Notes: generated from the letters alone by a model not told the origin. 64,000 nucleotides of DNA from Thermomonas sp. (GCF_029945965.1 NZ_JAQSDO010000012.1:161263-225262); one strand, 5' to 3'; positions 17,882-27,974 are shown, counted from the first letter of the stretch. Program-made: numbers and translations.

Positions 17882-17903
17882 TAGTACTAACTCTTTAGTA
17901 GAC
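17882..17903. promoter_or_regulatory. BlaI-type operator upstream of the S41 peptidase
   Basis: The core TACTAA-N4-TTAGTA (17885-17900) is flanked by TAG and GAC. Read on the minus strand it matches the blaI operator at every fixed position, including the flanks. It lies 47 bp before the chosen start codon of the peptidase gene. Confidence 0.8.
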
Positions 17904-17950
17904 ATCCACAGTGAGCCAACCGCGGCGCTGCCGCTTCAAAAGGAATGCCC

Positions 17951-19036
17951 ATGTTCAAGCGCTACCTGCTTACCCTCGCCCTCACCCTGTGCGTGACGCC
18001 CGCGTTCGCCCAGCATGATCCCAAACCCGTTCCGGTCGACGCCACCACGCGCAAGGCGGTGATTGCCGAGTTGTCCTCGCAACTCAACACCAACTACGTA
18101 TTTCCCGATGTCGCTGCGCAACTGGCCACCGCGCTTGCCGCCAAGGAAAACAGCGGCGGTTACTCGCAGGCGACGGACAGCAGCACCTTCGCCGATGCGT
18201 TGACGAAAGACCTGCGCATGCTCGGCAAGGATGACCATTTCGCCGTCGGCTACGACCCTGATTTTCGCGCTTCGCCGCCCGATGCGGTGCCTGATGCCGA
18301 GACGTTGCAGGTCATGCGCCGGGAAATTTCCAGCCACGGCTTCGGCATCGATAGCGTCAAACGCCTGCCCGGCAACGTCGGCTACCTGGAACTGCGAGCG
18401 TTCGGCCCCACGCAGATAGTCGCAGCGGCGATCTCGGGTGCGATGACGATGCTTTCGGGCACCGATGCGCTGATCCTGGACCTGCGCCGCAACGGCGGTG
18501 GCGAGCCCGAAACCGTGGCCTACCTGATGAGCCACTTCTTCTCAGCCGGCGATGAGCGCCATCTCAACGACCTGTACTTCCGGGTCGGAGACACCACCCA
18601 CCAGTACTGGACAAGCGCCGCGGTTGGCCCGCGCTACACCCGCCCGGTGTATGTGCTGACATCGGGACGCACGTTCTCCGGTGGCGAAGAGTGCGCGTAT
18701 GACTTCCAGACCCAGAAGCGCGCCAAGATCGTCGGCGAAACAACTGGTGGTGGCGCCAATCCCGGCGACGGCTACGCCATCAGCAAGGGCTACGCCGCGT
18801 TCATCCCGAATGGTCGCGCCATCAACCCGATCACCAAGACCAATTGGGAGCACGTTGGCGTCATCCCGGACATTGCAGTGCCAGCTGCCGATGCACAGAA
18901 AGTCGCGCATGCGGCAATCCTGCGCGATCTCATTGCCGCGGCGAAGGACCCGGATGAGAAGAATCAGCTGCAGGACATCCTCAAGGACGTCGAAGCAGGC
19001 GTGGTTGCGGTGCCGGTGTATACAAAGCGCCAATGA
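17951..19036 (+). CDS. Exported S41-family (tail-specific/IRBP-like) peptidase
   Basis: A 361-residue periplasmic protein with signal peptide MFKRYLLTLALTLCVTPAFA. An ATG six bases earlier (17945) directly abuts AAAGGA and leaves no spacer, so the ATG at 17951, with six bases of spacing, is preferred. Residues about 30-100 resemble the three-helix N-terminal domain of retinol-binding-protein-like S41 members. The rest is the S41 domain, with the nucleophile expected at Ser243 in TSGRTFSGGEE and conserved blocks DALILDLRRNGGG and GETTGGGANPG. No PDZ domain is evident. The shared operator makes it a predicted target of the BlaI/M56 pair. Confidence 0.88.
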   Translation: MFKRYLLTLALTLCVTPAFAQHDPKPVPVDATTRKAVIAELSSQLNTNYVFPDVAAQLATALAAKENSGGYSQATDSSTFADALTKDLRMLGKDDHFAVGYDPDFRASPPDAVPDAETLQVMRREISSHGFGIDSVKRLPGNVGYLELRAFGPTQIVAAAISGAMTMLSGTDALILDLRRNGGGEPETVAYLMSHFFSAGDERHLNDLYFRVGDTTHQYWTSAAVGPRYTRPVYVLTSGRTFSGGEECAYDFQTQKRAKIVGETTGGGANPGDGYAISKGYAAFIPNGRAINPITKTNWEHVGVIPDIAVPAADAQKVAHAAILRDLIAAAKDPDEKNQLQDILKDVEAGVVAVPVYTKRQ

Positions 19037-19046
19037 GGTGACAACC

Positions 19047-19074
19047 CGCCACCGGGCTTGAAAATCCGGTGGCG
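19047..19074. terminator. Convergent stem-loop between S41 peptidase and bufC genes
   Basis: CGCCACCGG and CCGGTGGCG form a perfect nine-base stem around a ten-base loop. It sits between two convergent genes and could end both transcripts. No long T-run is present on either side. Confidence 0.6.
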
Positions 19075-19079
19075 TCGCG

Positions 19080-19886
19080 TCAAGCCTCTGGACGCGTGTT
19101 CCATGCTGCAATCAATCCCGCAGCGCACCAGTCCTGCAGGTAGCCGAGCACGCGCGCTGGCACGCCTTCGACGGGATGGGTGATCGCCATCAGTTCGCAC
19201 AGTTCGGCGAAGCTGCCGCTGTGCCGGCAGCAATCGAATGCGGCTGAGCTGTCGTGCTCCAACGAACGGAAGCGGCCGACACCGTCTTCATCGCGCCACA
19301 GCACCCAATCGACGGCGTCTTCGATGCCTGCATATGCAGGCGGATCCTGATCGGCCTTGATCGCCTGCCAGATCGCCACGCTTCCATGTCGCGCACGATG
19401 CACGCGCACGCTGCGATGCAAGCGCACACGCATTGCAGGCCACTGTTCGGGCGGTATCACCTGCAGTTGTGTCCAGTTGGCGCGCGGATCATCGGCGGCA
19501 TCGAAACTGTCCAGCAGCAGGCGTTCGAAGCGGGCCAACTCGGCCAGTTGCGGATGCCTGCGGAACTGTTCGGTTTCGGCAAGGAATGCTGGCAGCGCAT
19601 TGCCGAAGTCGCGCAGCGAGCGCACGCGCGATGGATGTGCATTGATATAGCCCTTGCACAGCGCTTCCCAGAGCTCGTCACCCAGGTATGCCCCGAGAAC
19701 AGGGTGATCGTTCTCGAGTGCTTCGCGCAGGCGCGCGCCGTAGGCATTCGCGTAGATGCGTAGCCCGGTTGCTGCAGGCAGGCGACCGACATCGACCGCC
19801 TGTTCCAGGTCTTTATCCGTATTGCCGCGCAAGTGCGCGATGAACTGGCGTTGCAACTGCGCCAGGTCGAGGTCGATGACGCTCAT
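19080..19886 (-). CDS. bufC: BufC-type MNIO partner protein (DUF2063), second bufferin system
   Basis: A 268-residue protein of the HvfC/BufC family (DUF2063), which binds the precursor and works with the MNIO enzyme BufB. The ATG at 19884-19886 overlaps the bufB stop by four bases (ATGA), fixing the start and indicating coupling. The N-terminal helical part carries the family pattern LRIYANAYGARLREALENDHPVLGAYLGDELWEAL followed by HPSRVRSLRDFGNALPAFLA. The C-terminal half is less conserved. Last gene of the bufA2-bufB-bufC set. The original annotation of the family as putative DNA-binding is not supported by the context. Confidence 0.9.
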   Translation of the reverse strand: MSVIDLDLAQLQRQFIAHLRGNTDKDLEQAVDVGRLPAATGLRIYANAYGARLREALENDHPVLGAYLGDELWEALCKGYINAHPSRVRSLRDFGNALPAFLAETEQFRRHPQLAELARFERLLLDSFDAADDPRANWTQLQVIPPEQWPAMRVRLHRSVRVHRARHGSVAIWQAIKADQDPPAYAGIEDAVDWVLWRDEDGVGRFRSLEHDSSAAFDCCRHSGSFAELCELMAITHPVEGVPARVLGYLQDWCAAGLIAAWNTRPEA

Positions 19887-20797
19887 GTGGCGTGGGCAAC
19901 ACTGGCACGCGCGAAAGTGACGCGGGCCTGGTCGAGTTCGCCGAGCAATTCCTGCAGCGGCGGAAAATGATCGTCGCGCTCGATCATGGTGCTGATCGGG
20001 CCGAACTTGCGGATCGCGCGTTCGTACAGCGCCCAGACTTCGCTTGGCACGTCGTGATCGTGGGTGTCGATGCAGTAGTCGCCATAGTCGCTGTGCCCAG
20101 CCAGATGGATCTGCCAGACCCGATCGGCGGGAATGCCATCGAGGTAGGTATTCGGGTCGAAACCCTGGTTGCGCGCACTGACCTGGATGTTGTTGACGTC
20201 CAGCAGGATGCGGCTGCCAGCGCGACGCGCGACTTCGGCGACGAAGTCCCATTCGGGCATCCGTGACTGGCGGAATTCGACATAGCTGCTGAGGTTTTCC
20301 AGCAGGATTTCGCGACCAAGGAACTCCTGCACCTGCTGCACGCGCGAGACCACATGCGCGATCGCGGCTTCGTCATAAGGCAAGGGCAACAGGTCGTGGC
20401 TGTTGATGCCGTCCACGCCAGTCCAGCACAGGTGATCGGAAACCCACGCCGGCTGGATCTCGCGCGCAAGCTCACGCAGCCCGCGCAGGTAATCCATGTC
20501 CAGCGGATCGGTGCTGCCGATCGACAGCGACACGCCATGCATCACTACCGGCCAGCGTTCGCGGATGCGATGCAGGTAGTGGCGTGGCTTGCCGCCGGCC
20601 ACCATGAAATTTTCCGAAGTGACTTCGAACCAATCAACATTCGGAGCGTTCGCCAACACCTCATCGAAATACTGGGTGCGCAAACCAAGCCCGAAACCCA
20701 ACCAAGGCCTCACCTTCGGCGCATGCTCGCAGGAGGTGGGCCCGGCGGACGGTCCCTGTGCAGTCTTGGGGGAGAGCAGGCCGTATTGCATGTGCAT
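19883..20797 (-). CDS. bufB: BufB-type MNIO enzyme (DUF692), second bufferin system
   Basis: A 304-residue member of the DUF692 family, multinuclear non-haem iron oxidative enzymes that modify cysteines in ribosomally made precursors. The TIM-barrel ligand residues lie in visible blocks: FEVTSENFM, VMHGVSLSIG, WVSDHLCW, LLENLSSYV, LDVNNIQVSARNQGFDP, IHLAGH, DTHDHDVP and MIERDDHFPP. A 30-residue N-terminal extension precedes the usual LGFGLGLR start, so a later start is possible. It follows the bufA2 precursor by 19 bp and overlaps bufC. Its presumed substrate is the duplicated cysteine-rich precursor immediately upstream. Confidence 0.93.
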   Translation of the reverse strand: MHMQYGLLSPKTAQGPSAGPTSCEHAPKVRPWLGFGLGLRTQYFDEVLANAPNVDWFEVTSENFMVAGGKPRHYLHRIRERWPVVMHGVSLSIGSTDPLDMDYLRGLRELAREIQPAWVSDHLCWTGVDGINSHDLLPLPYDEAAIAHVVSRVQQVQEFLGREILLENLSSYVEFRQSRMPEWDFVAEVARRAGSRILLDVNNIQVSARNQGFDPNTYLDGIPADRVWQIHLAGHSDYGDYCIDTHDHDVPSEVWALYERAIRKFGPISTMIERDDHFPPLQELLGELDQARVTFARASVAHAT

Positions 20798-20816
20798 GCG
20801 TGCCAGCGAACCAGGA

Positions 20817-21314
20817 TCAACCCGCGCTGGTGCTGCCGCCGATGTTGCTGCAGCTAGCCGCCGGCAACATCACGAAGCCCTGGCCCTTGCAGCTGCCCTG
20901 GCCCTTGCAGGCGTTGTTGGCAGTGTGGCAATCGTTGTGACCTTTGCACTGGTTGATCCCGAAGCACTGGATCTGGCTGGATGCGGCAACCTTCATGCTG
21001 CTACCGGCATCGATCACCTTGCCGCCGACATCGCCACACGCGGCTGCGGTGGCGCCCACGAAACCCTGGCCCTTGCAGCTGCCCTGGCCCTTGCAGGCAT
21101 TGGCGGCGGTCTTGCAATCGTTGTGGCCCTTGCATTGGTTCACGCCGGAACAATGCACCAGCGCAACTTGATCGACCGCTGCCTTGGCCATTGACTTGTC
21201 CTTGCCGCCAGCAGCATTGGCGGGCGTGCTCAGCGCAAGGCCAGCCGCAAGCATGGCAAGGGTAGCGCCGGTCAGTGCAGTGGAGCTCTGCGCAGCAATG
21301 GTATGAGCGTTCAT
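20817..21314 (-). CDS. bufA2: BufA2-type bufferin precursor with duplicated cysteine core
   Basis: A 165-residue exported RiPP-like metallophore precursor. The ATG at 21312-21314 has GAGGAAA upstream and opens a signal peptide that probably ends at ANAA (about 33-35). The mature part holds twelve cysteines in two blocks of six: 55, 61, 67, 74, 80, 93 and 117, 123, 129, 136, 142, 155. Spacing is identical in both (5-5-6-5-12 intervening residues). Motifs such as CKGHNDC and [15 protein letters not shown] occur in each. Family knowledge: bufferins are modified by BufB/BufC and buffer copper in the periplasm. Ordinary family members appear to have one block, so this looks like a tandem duplication. 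Confidence 0.9.
   Translation of the reverse strand: MNAHTIAAQSSTALTGATLAMLAAGLALSTPANAAGGKDKSMAKAAVDQVALVHCSGVNQCKGHNDCKTAANACKGQGSCKGQGFVGATAAACGDVGGKVIDAGSSMKVAASSQIQCFGINQCKGHNDCHTANNACKGQGSCKGQGFVMLPAASCSNIGGSTSAG
20850..21152 (-). repeat. Tandem duplication inside the bufA2 precursor
   Basis: Two 117-bp blocks (21036-21152 and 20850-20966) lie 186 bp apart and encode 39-residue cysteine cores sharing 31 of 39 residues. Nucleotide similarity is also high over the [11 protein letters not shown] part, which suggests a fairly recent or conversion-maintained duplication. Confidence 0.9.
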
Positions 21315-21439
21315 GGGATTTCCTCGAGTGGGATAGGCAGCCGGGCAGTCCGGATGCGGGAACGGCGTGAAGCAAGCGCGGTTGATGCGGGTTGATGCGG
21401 CATGCCGGCGATGGATCATGCCGCGCCTGCTTTGTGTTG

Positions 21440-21465
21440 TACGTGCGGTTGCGGAAAATAGTTAC
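21440..21465 (-). promoter_or_regulatory. Putative ECF promoter of bufA2 operon
   Basis: On the minus strand GTAACTATT (21457-21465) is followed after GTAAC-proximal spacing by CGTA (21440-21443), with 17 bases between GTAAC-containing motif start region TAACTATT's GTAAC end and CGTA. The same GTAACTATT precedes bufA1 with CGAA. The layout resembles GTAAC/CG ECF promoters such as those read by Caulobacter SigF. The leader to the start codon is about 125 bases. Confidence 0.7.
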
Positions 21466-21503
21466 AGTTGGACCGAAAAATTTTGTTGCGGTATCCCGGG
21501 GCG

Positions 21504-22184
21504 TCAGACCCGGCGCGAATATCCGATCCACGCGAACATCCGGCGCGAGAACAACAGGCTCAGAAGCGAAAGCAGCAGCACCGCGCCGACATGCCAGAGC
21601 AACACCATCAGAGACGACTCACCACCGTGATGGATCAGGCTGACTGCGCTGGACGACAACGTCGCGGCACTGAGCATTACCAGCAATGCGGTCGAACCGG
21701 GCCGCACCACACCGGCATGGCGAACCATCAACAGCAACACCAGTCCCAGCGGGATACTGGTCATGGTGATCGCGCGAAAGCATTCCATCGGACCTTCGTG
21801 GAAGGTGAGTGCGGCGCTGCCCTCGCGCGCAAACTCGTGCATGCACCCCAATCCCAAACCGGCGATCCACAACACCGCTGCAGGCACCGGCAGCCATGCC
21901 CAGCGCGGGCTACGCCCGGGCACGCTGACCTGGAACACCGCATAGCTGGCAAGCACGCCGGTCAGCAGGCTCAACGACCATTCGACGGTGGCATCCGGCG
22001 AGGCCATCACCCGCGTCCAACCGGCACCCACGTCGAAGTTGGAAACAATGATGGCTACTACCAGCAACGCCAATGCCAGCCATGCCAGTGTGCGAAAAAG
22101 TGGCGAGGACATCCGTCGCACCGGCAATGCACGGGCGGAGAGTTGGTCGATCAATCGATCGGTATCAGTATTCATGTCAGTCAT
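21504..22184 (-). CDS. NrsF-type membrane anti-sigma factor (DUF1109)
   Basis: A 226-residue inner-membrane protein with six hydrophobic segments after a short charged N-terminal tail, the layout of DUF1109/NrsF anti-sigma factors. Two cysteines stand out, Cys114 (GLGCMHE) and Cys135 (PMECFRA); NrsF proteins carry conserved cysteines needed to respond to heavy metals. Its start overlaps the sigma-factor gene by eight bases, the usual arrangement for a sigma/anti-sigma pair. It probably holds the ECF factor at the membrane until metal stress. It lies between the sigma gene and the second bufferin set. Confidence 0.88.
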   Translation of the reverse strand: MTDMNTDTDRLIDQLSARALPVRRMSSPLFRTLAWLALALLVVAIIVSNFDVGAGWTRVMASPDATVEWSLSLLTGVLASYAVFQVSVPGRSPRWAWLPVPAAVLWIAGLGLGCMHEFAREGSAALTFHEGPMECFRAITMTSIPLGLVLLLMVRHAGVVRPGSTALLVMLSAATLSSSAVSLIHHGGESSLMVLLWHVGAVLLLSLLSLLFSRRMFAWIGYSRRV

Positions 22185-22842
22185 GGGATGGATCCTTTCC
22201 GGTCAGCGCGCGCTGCAGCGAGCCGATGGCGCGGTGGCAGGCGACTTTCAGCGAGCCAACGGTTTGCCTGCTTTGTTCAGAGGCTTCATTGAGCGAGAGT
22301 TCCTGCAGGCGCAGCATCGAAATCGCATCGCGCTGGCGTGTGGGCAATTCGTCGACCGCGCTGCGCACGCGGCGTGCTTGGTGTTCGCGTGCAAGGGTTT
22401 CCTCGGGACCTGGACCGCCATGCGCGTGGTAGTCGACATCGACTACATCGGCCATTTCATGCTGCGCGCGATGCGCGCGGCGACGCAGCAGGTCGATGCA
22501 GCGGCGCGAGGCAATCGTGCCCAGCCAGGGCTTGAACGGGCGGCCGCGCTCGAAGGTGTGGCGGATGCCATGCACCACCATCAAGACCTCCTGCACCGCG
22601 TCTTCCGCATCCTCGCCGTGGCCCAGGTAGCGGCGTGCGATGGCCCGCACATAGGGCGCGATGGATTGCAGCAGGATGCGGTACGCGTCCTTGTCGCCGT
22701 CCTGCGCACTCAGCATCAGCGCCGCCCAGCGCGCATCATCCGCGGCGCGATCAGTGGCGGCAGGCGCTTGCTGCTGTGCGGGTTGAGCCATGCTGGTCGC
22801 GGAAACCGCGTTCCTCGTGAACGGTAGGATGACGGCCATCAT
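22177..22842 (-). CDS. ECF RNA polymerase sigma factor linked to bufferin genes
   Basis: A 221-residue ECF sigma factor. Region 2 is about residues 45-115 (DAYRILLQSIAPYVRAIARRYLG, then EDAEDAVQEVLMVVH and FKPWLGTIASRRCIDLLRRR) and region 4 about 160-212 (VDELPTRQRDAISMLRLQELSLNEAS). The start is uncertain: two ATGs stand in tandem with no strong ribosome-binding site, three bases after the doxX stop. It matches the SigF-type factors of Caulobacter, which with NrsF control DUF2282–DUF692–DUF2063 genes. Both bufferin promoters here carry a common GTAAC motif, its probable target, and the bufA1 one would make it autoregulatory. Confidence 0.92.
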   Translation of the reverse strand: MMAVILPFTRNAVSATSMAQPAQQQAPAATDRAADDARWAALMLSAQDGDKDAYRILLQSIAPYVRAIARRYLGHGEDAEDAVQEVLMVVHGIRHTFERGRPFKPWLGTIASRRCIDLLRRRAHRAQHEMADVVDVDYHAHGGPGPEETLAREHQARRVRSAVDELPTRQRDAISMLRLQELSLNEASEQSRQTVGSLKVACHRAIGSLQRALTGKDPSHD

Positions 22843-22845
22843 GGA

Positions 22846-23388
22846 TCAGCGGGTGGCGGCTGCCAAACCCGAGCGCTTAGCGCCTGCCGCGCCGCGTATG
22901 GCAATCAGTCGGTCGATCGAGATCCGGCCCGGCCCGCGCGCCATCAGGTACAGCATCAACGCGGCCCACAAACCATGCGTGGGCCATGCGGCCGGATACA
23001 CGAAGATCTCGATCACAAGGGTCATGCCCAGCAACGCGCCCGCCGACAGACGCGTACCAAGCCCGATCAGTAGCAGCAGCGGGAACACGTGTTCAGCAGT
23101 GGCGGACATCAGTGCAGCCACATCCGGCGGCAGCAACGGCAAAGCATATTCGCTGCGGAACAATTCGACCGCGCCATCGCTCAGGTGTGGCAAACCAAAC
23201 TGCGCCTTCAGGCCGATCGGATCCAGCACGAAGCCATCGATCTTGGTCTGTCCGGACAGCCAGAACGTGGCCGCGATCGAGATCCGTGCCAGCAACTGGA
23301 TCAGGTCTTCAGGGATGCGGCGGCAAGCATCGATGTAGGCGCTGATCACGCGCGTCGGCAGGGTTCGGGGGATCGCGGAATCATGCAT
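22846..23388 (-). CDS. DoxX-family membrane protein of the bufferin operon
   Basis: A 180-residue protein with four hydrophobic segments of the DoxX/TQO small-subunit family. The ATG at 23386-23388 overlaps the bufC stop by eight bases and has GAGGA upstream; a TTG eight codons earlier is a weaker choice. The family pattern appears as RISIAATFWLSGQTKIDGF, AEHVFPLLLLIGLGTRLSAGALLGM and YPAAWPTHGLWAALMLYLMARGPG. DoxX proteins are frequent in bufferin operons and may serve as redox or quinone-linked partners; the exact job is not known. It lies between bufC and the sigma-factor gene. Confidence 0.88.
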   Translation of the reverse strand: MHDSAIPRTLPTRVISAYIDACRRIPEDLIQLLARISIAATFWLSGQTKIDGFVLDPIGLKAQFGLPHLSDGAVELFRSEYALPLLPPDVAALMSATAEHVFPLLLLIGLGTRLSAGALLGMTLVIEIFVYPAAWPTHGLWAALMLYLMARGPGRISIDRLIAIRGAAGAKRSGLAAATR

Positions 23389-24181
23389 GTTGGTCGTCCT
23401 CGTCGGGTTCAATGGCCGCTACCAGCCCGTGCTGCAGCAGGAGTGCGAACAATTGGTCTGGTGATGCTTCTGGAGATATCGCGCACGCGCGCTGCAGCGC
23501 TTCGCCAAGCGTTGCGCCGGTATGCAGTGCGTCCAACCAGTCGATGCCGCCCGCAGGCAGTGCAACCTGCTGCACATCCCACTGCGGTCGATGCACCAGT
23601 ACGTCTTCACCGATGCCGAGATCTAACGCAGCCAACATCGCGTCACGCTGTGCATCGGCATGCTGGTGTGTCTGCCAGATCGACAGCACCGGATGCGCGG
23701 ACGACAGCCAGCGGCAGGCCGGTTCCAAAAGCACCCGTGTCGACGCCAAGCGCGCTGGATCGACCAACAGCGCGTTCCATTGCCCGCTGTCGAGCGTATC
23801 GGCATCGGCGGCATGGAAGGCTTCGCTGCGCAGGCGTTCCAGCCGCGCGATATCAGACAGGTACGCAACGCCTGCAACAGGCAGATGACATGCGATGAAA
23901 TCGGCGAAGCCGGCGCCATACGCGGACATCACTGGCGAACGCGGCGGATCGATGCGCACGTAGTCGCGTGCCATCGCAGCGAAGAAATCCCCACCTACCA
24001 ATTCGCGGGTGACCGGGAAGGCCGCAGCCAGCGCATCGACCAGCGCCATCATCATATTGTTGCGATGCACGCCAAAACGACCCGCCGCGTCGCCTGCACC
24101 GTTGCGCAGGCCTGCGGGTATCTGCGCCGGTTCCAAAAGTGCGGATGCGAATGCGTCATGCATATTGGATGCGCTATTCAT
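23381..24181 (-). CDS. bufC: BufC-type MNIO partner protein (DUF2063), first bufferin system
   Basis: A 266-residue DUF2063 protein, partner of the MNIO enzyme encoded upstream. Its ATG overlaps the bufB stop (ATGA), and its own stop overlaps doxX. Family markers are FGVHRNNMMMALVDALAAAFPVTRELVGGDFF and ARDYVRIDPPRSPVMSAYGAGFADF, the same blocks as in the second BufC copy though the two are clearly diverged. Members bind precursor peptide and are needed with BufB for modification. The two BufC copies within 5 kb probably serve different precursors. Confidence 0.9.
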   Translation of the reverse strand: MNSASNMHDAFASALLEPAQIPAGLRNGAGDAAGRFGVHRNNMMMALVDALAAAFPVTRELVGGDFFAAMARDYVRIDPPRSPVMSAYGAGFADFIACHLPVAGVAYLSDIARLERLRSEAFHAADADTLDSGQWNALLVDPARLASTRVLLEPACRWLSSAHPVLSIWQTHQHADAQRDAMLAALDLGIGEDVLVHRPQWDVQQVALPAGGIDWLDALHTGATLGEALQRACAISPEASPDQLFALLLQHGLVAAIEPDEDDQHA

Positions 24182-25071
24182 GCCGCCGCGCCCAGCCGCA
24201 TGCGCGCCGCATCCAACAGAAAATCCGAGTGACGCACCTCGTCGCGCAGCACGCCATATGCGGGGACGTCGTTATCCCACTCGATCAGCGTCGCGACCGG
24301 GCCGGTGCGGACCAGCACATCGGCATACAAGCGCCACACCGCATCCGCGACGGGTGCGCCGTGGTCGTCGATCAGCAGCGCGCCGGCATCGTCGCTTGCA
24401 TGGCCGGCCAGATGGATTTCACCGACCGCATGCAACGGCAGCGCCGCGAGATAGGCATGCGGATCTCGCCCCAGGTTGTGGCAGGACACGAATACATTGT
24501 TCACGTCCAGCAGCAACCCGCAGCCGGTGCGCCTAACAAGGGCCGCGATGAAATCGGTTTCGTCGATGTCGCTGGCGTCAAACGTGAGGTAGCTCGACGG
24601 GTTTTCCAGCAACATGCGCAGGCCCAACCGCGACTGCACCTGGTCAATGTGTTCACAGACGCGGTCCAGGCTGTCCGCATCGTAGGCGAGCGGCAGCAAG
24701 TCGCTGTAGAAACGACCGTCGTGCGTCGACCACGCCAGGTGCTCGGAAAAACTCGCGGGTTGATAGCGTTCGATCAAACGGGACAATCGATCAAGGTGCT
24801 TGGAGTCCGGCGCGCTGGCGCCACCAAGCGACAGGCCCACGCCATGCAGCGATAACGGTCGTTCGGAGCGCATGCGCGACAGCCACGCGTGCGGTGCACC
24901 GCCATCGCCCATGTAGTTTTCGGCGTGGACTTCGAAAAATGCAGGCGGGTTGGCGTCGGCCAACCAGTCCTGCAGGTGTTGCGACTTGAAACCGGCGCCG
25001 GCCTGCGCAGGCAGGCCGGCATCGGAACGGATCACAGCAGGCGATGACGCGACCGGGGAGAAGACAGTCAT
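24178..25071 (-). CDS. bufB: BufB-type MNIO enzyme (DUF692), first bufferin system
   Basis: A 297-residue multinuclear iron oxidative enzyme (DUF692). The ATG at 25069-25071 is chosen because upstream sequence overlaps bufA1 and looks unrelated; its ribosome-binding site is weak, so coupling to bufA1, ending 23 bp earlier, may help. Ligand-bearing blocks are present: FEVHAENYMG, LHGVGLSLGG, FSEHLAWS, LLENPSSYL, LLDVNNVFVSCHNLGRDP, IHLAGH, IDDHGAPV and LIEWDNDVP. The enzyme is expected to oxidise cysteines of BufA1 to metal-binding heterocycles in the cytoplasm before export. Confidence 0.93.
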   Translation of the reverse strand: MTVFSPVASSPAVIRSDAGLPAQAGAGFKSQHLQDWLADANPPAFFEVHAENYMGDGGAPHAWLSRMRSERPLSLHGVGLSLGGASAPDSKHLDRLSRLIERYQPASFSEHLAWSTHDGRFYSDLLPLAYDADSLDRVCEHIDQVQSRLGLRMLLENPSSYLTFDASDIDETDFIAALVRRTGCGLLLDVNNVFVSCHNLGRDPHAYLAALPLHAVGEIHLAGHASDDAGALLIDDHGAPVADAVWRLYADVLVRTGPVATLIEWDNDVPAYGVLRDEVRHSDFLLDAARMRLGAAA

Positions 25072-25094
25072 CGCGGCAGGTCCGAGGGGGCTGC

Positions 25095-25421
25095 TCAGCC
25101 GGCCTTGCGTGGCTTGGGCGCGAACGCCGCCAGCTGGCCGAAGCCGGTCGGCGAAGTCTTGGATGCAGTCTTCAGGCAGGTGCCATCCGGCACGGACTTC
25201 CAGGCGTTGGCCTGATGGTCGGCTTTGGACGTGCCCGCGCAGGTAGTGCCGGCACCAGCGGCGCAATCGTTCTTGCCAGCGAGGGCTACACCGAAGCATT
25301 TTTCCGGCGAGGCCTTGGCCTGTTCGCCGGCATGCGCGGGCGCGGAGGTCATCGCCAGGGCAGAACCCAGTGCAGCGGCAAGCGCAGCAGCGGGCAACAT
25401 CGAACGAGTGAAATGGGACAT
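25095..25421 (-). CDS. bufA1: BufA1-type bufferin precursor (DUF2282)
   Basis: A 108-residue exported precursor of the DUF2282 family. The ATG at 25419-25421 has GGAG seven bases upstream and gives a signal peptide ending APAHA (about residue 31). The mature part has four cysteines (42, 53, 61, 82) in the family pattern: [22 protein letters not shown] and then a later single Cys. Family knowledge: BufA1 peptides are cysteine-modified by BufB/BufC and bind copper in the periplasm. The C-terminal tail is basic and proline-rich. First gene of a six-gene operon that includes its own ECF sigma and anti-sigma factors. Confidence 0.93.
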   Translation of the reverse strand: MSHFTRSMLPAAALAAALGSALAMTSAPAHAGEQAKASPEKCFGVALAGKNDCAAGAGTTCAGTSKADHQANAWKSVPDGTCLKTASKTSPTGFGQLAAFAPKPRKAG

Positions 25422-25480
25422 CAGTGGCTCCGGTAACGAGTGGATGGGCACAGGCGCGTTGTGCGCCGGTACCCCATCAA

Positions 25481-25505
25481 TTCGCGTGGGAAGCCGAATA
25501 GTTAC
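25481..25505 (-). promoter_or_regulatory. Putative ECF promoter of bufA1 operon
   Basis: Minus-strand GTAACTATT (25497-25505) and CGAA (25481-25484) repeat the layout seen upstream of bufA2, where the second motif is CGTA. The start codon lies about 60 bases downstream. Two bases upstream of the motif lies a palindromic repeat element. Confidence 0.7.
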
Positions 25506-25507
25506 GT

Positions 25508-25591
25508 CGAAAAGGGGTCAGAGAACATTTCCATTCGAATAGTGAAGGGATCTGCAGCCATATCTTGGAAATGTTCTCTGACCCCTTTTCG
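25508..25591. repeat. REPIN/MITE-like palindromic element, copy A
   Basis: An 84-bp element with perfect 26-bp inverted arms (25508-25533 and 25566-25591), each beginning CGAAAAGGGGTCAGAGAAC from the outside. It fills the gap between the malic enzyme gene and the bufA1 promoter. Its arm core GGGGTCAGAG is shared with three other elements in the window. Confidence 0.9.
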
Positions 25592-25619
25592 TTTTCGAAC
25601 CGGCATTGCTTGCCAGGCG

Positions 25620-27917
<2,298 letters not shown>

Positions 27918-27974
27918 ACACCACGGATGCGGGAACCAAGAATAATACCGGCTTCATCCGTAACGGACGGTTAG

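Noticed and set aside
17945-17950. ATG at 17945 as start of the S41 peptidase
   Set aside because: The AAAGGA motif directly touches this ATG; the ATG at 17951 has proper spacing and begins the signal peptide.
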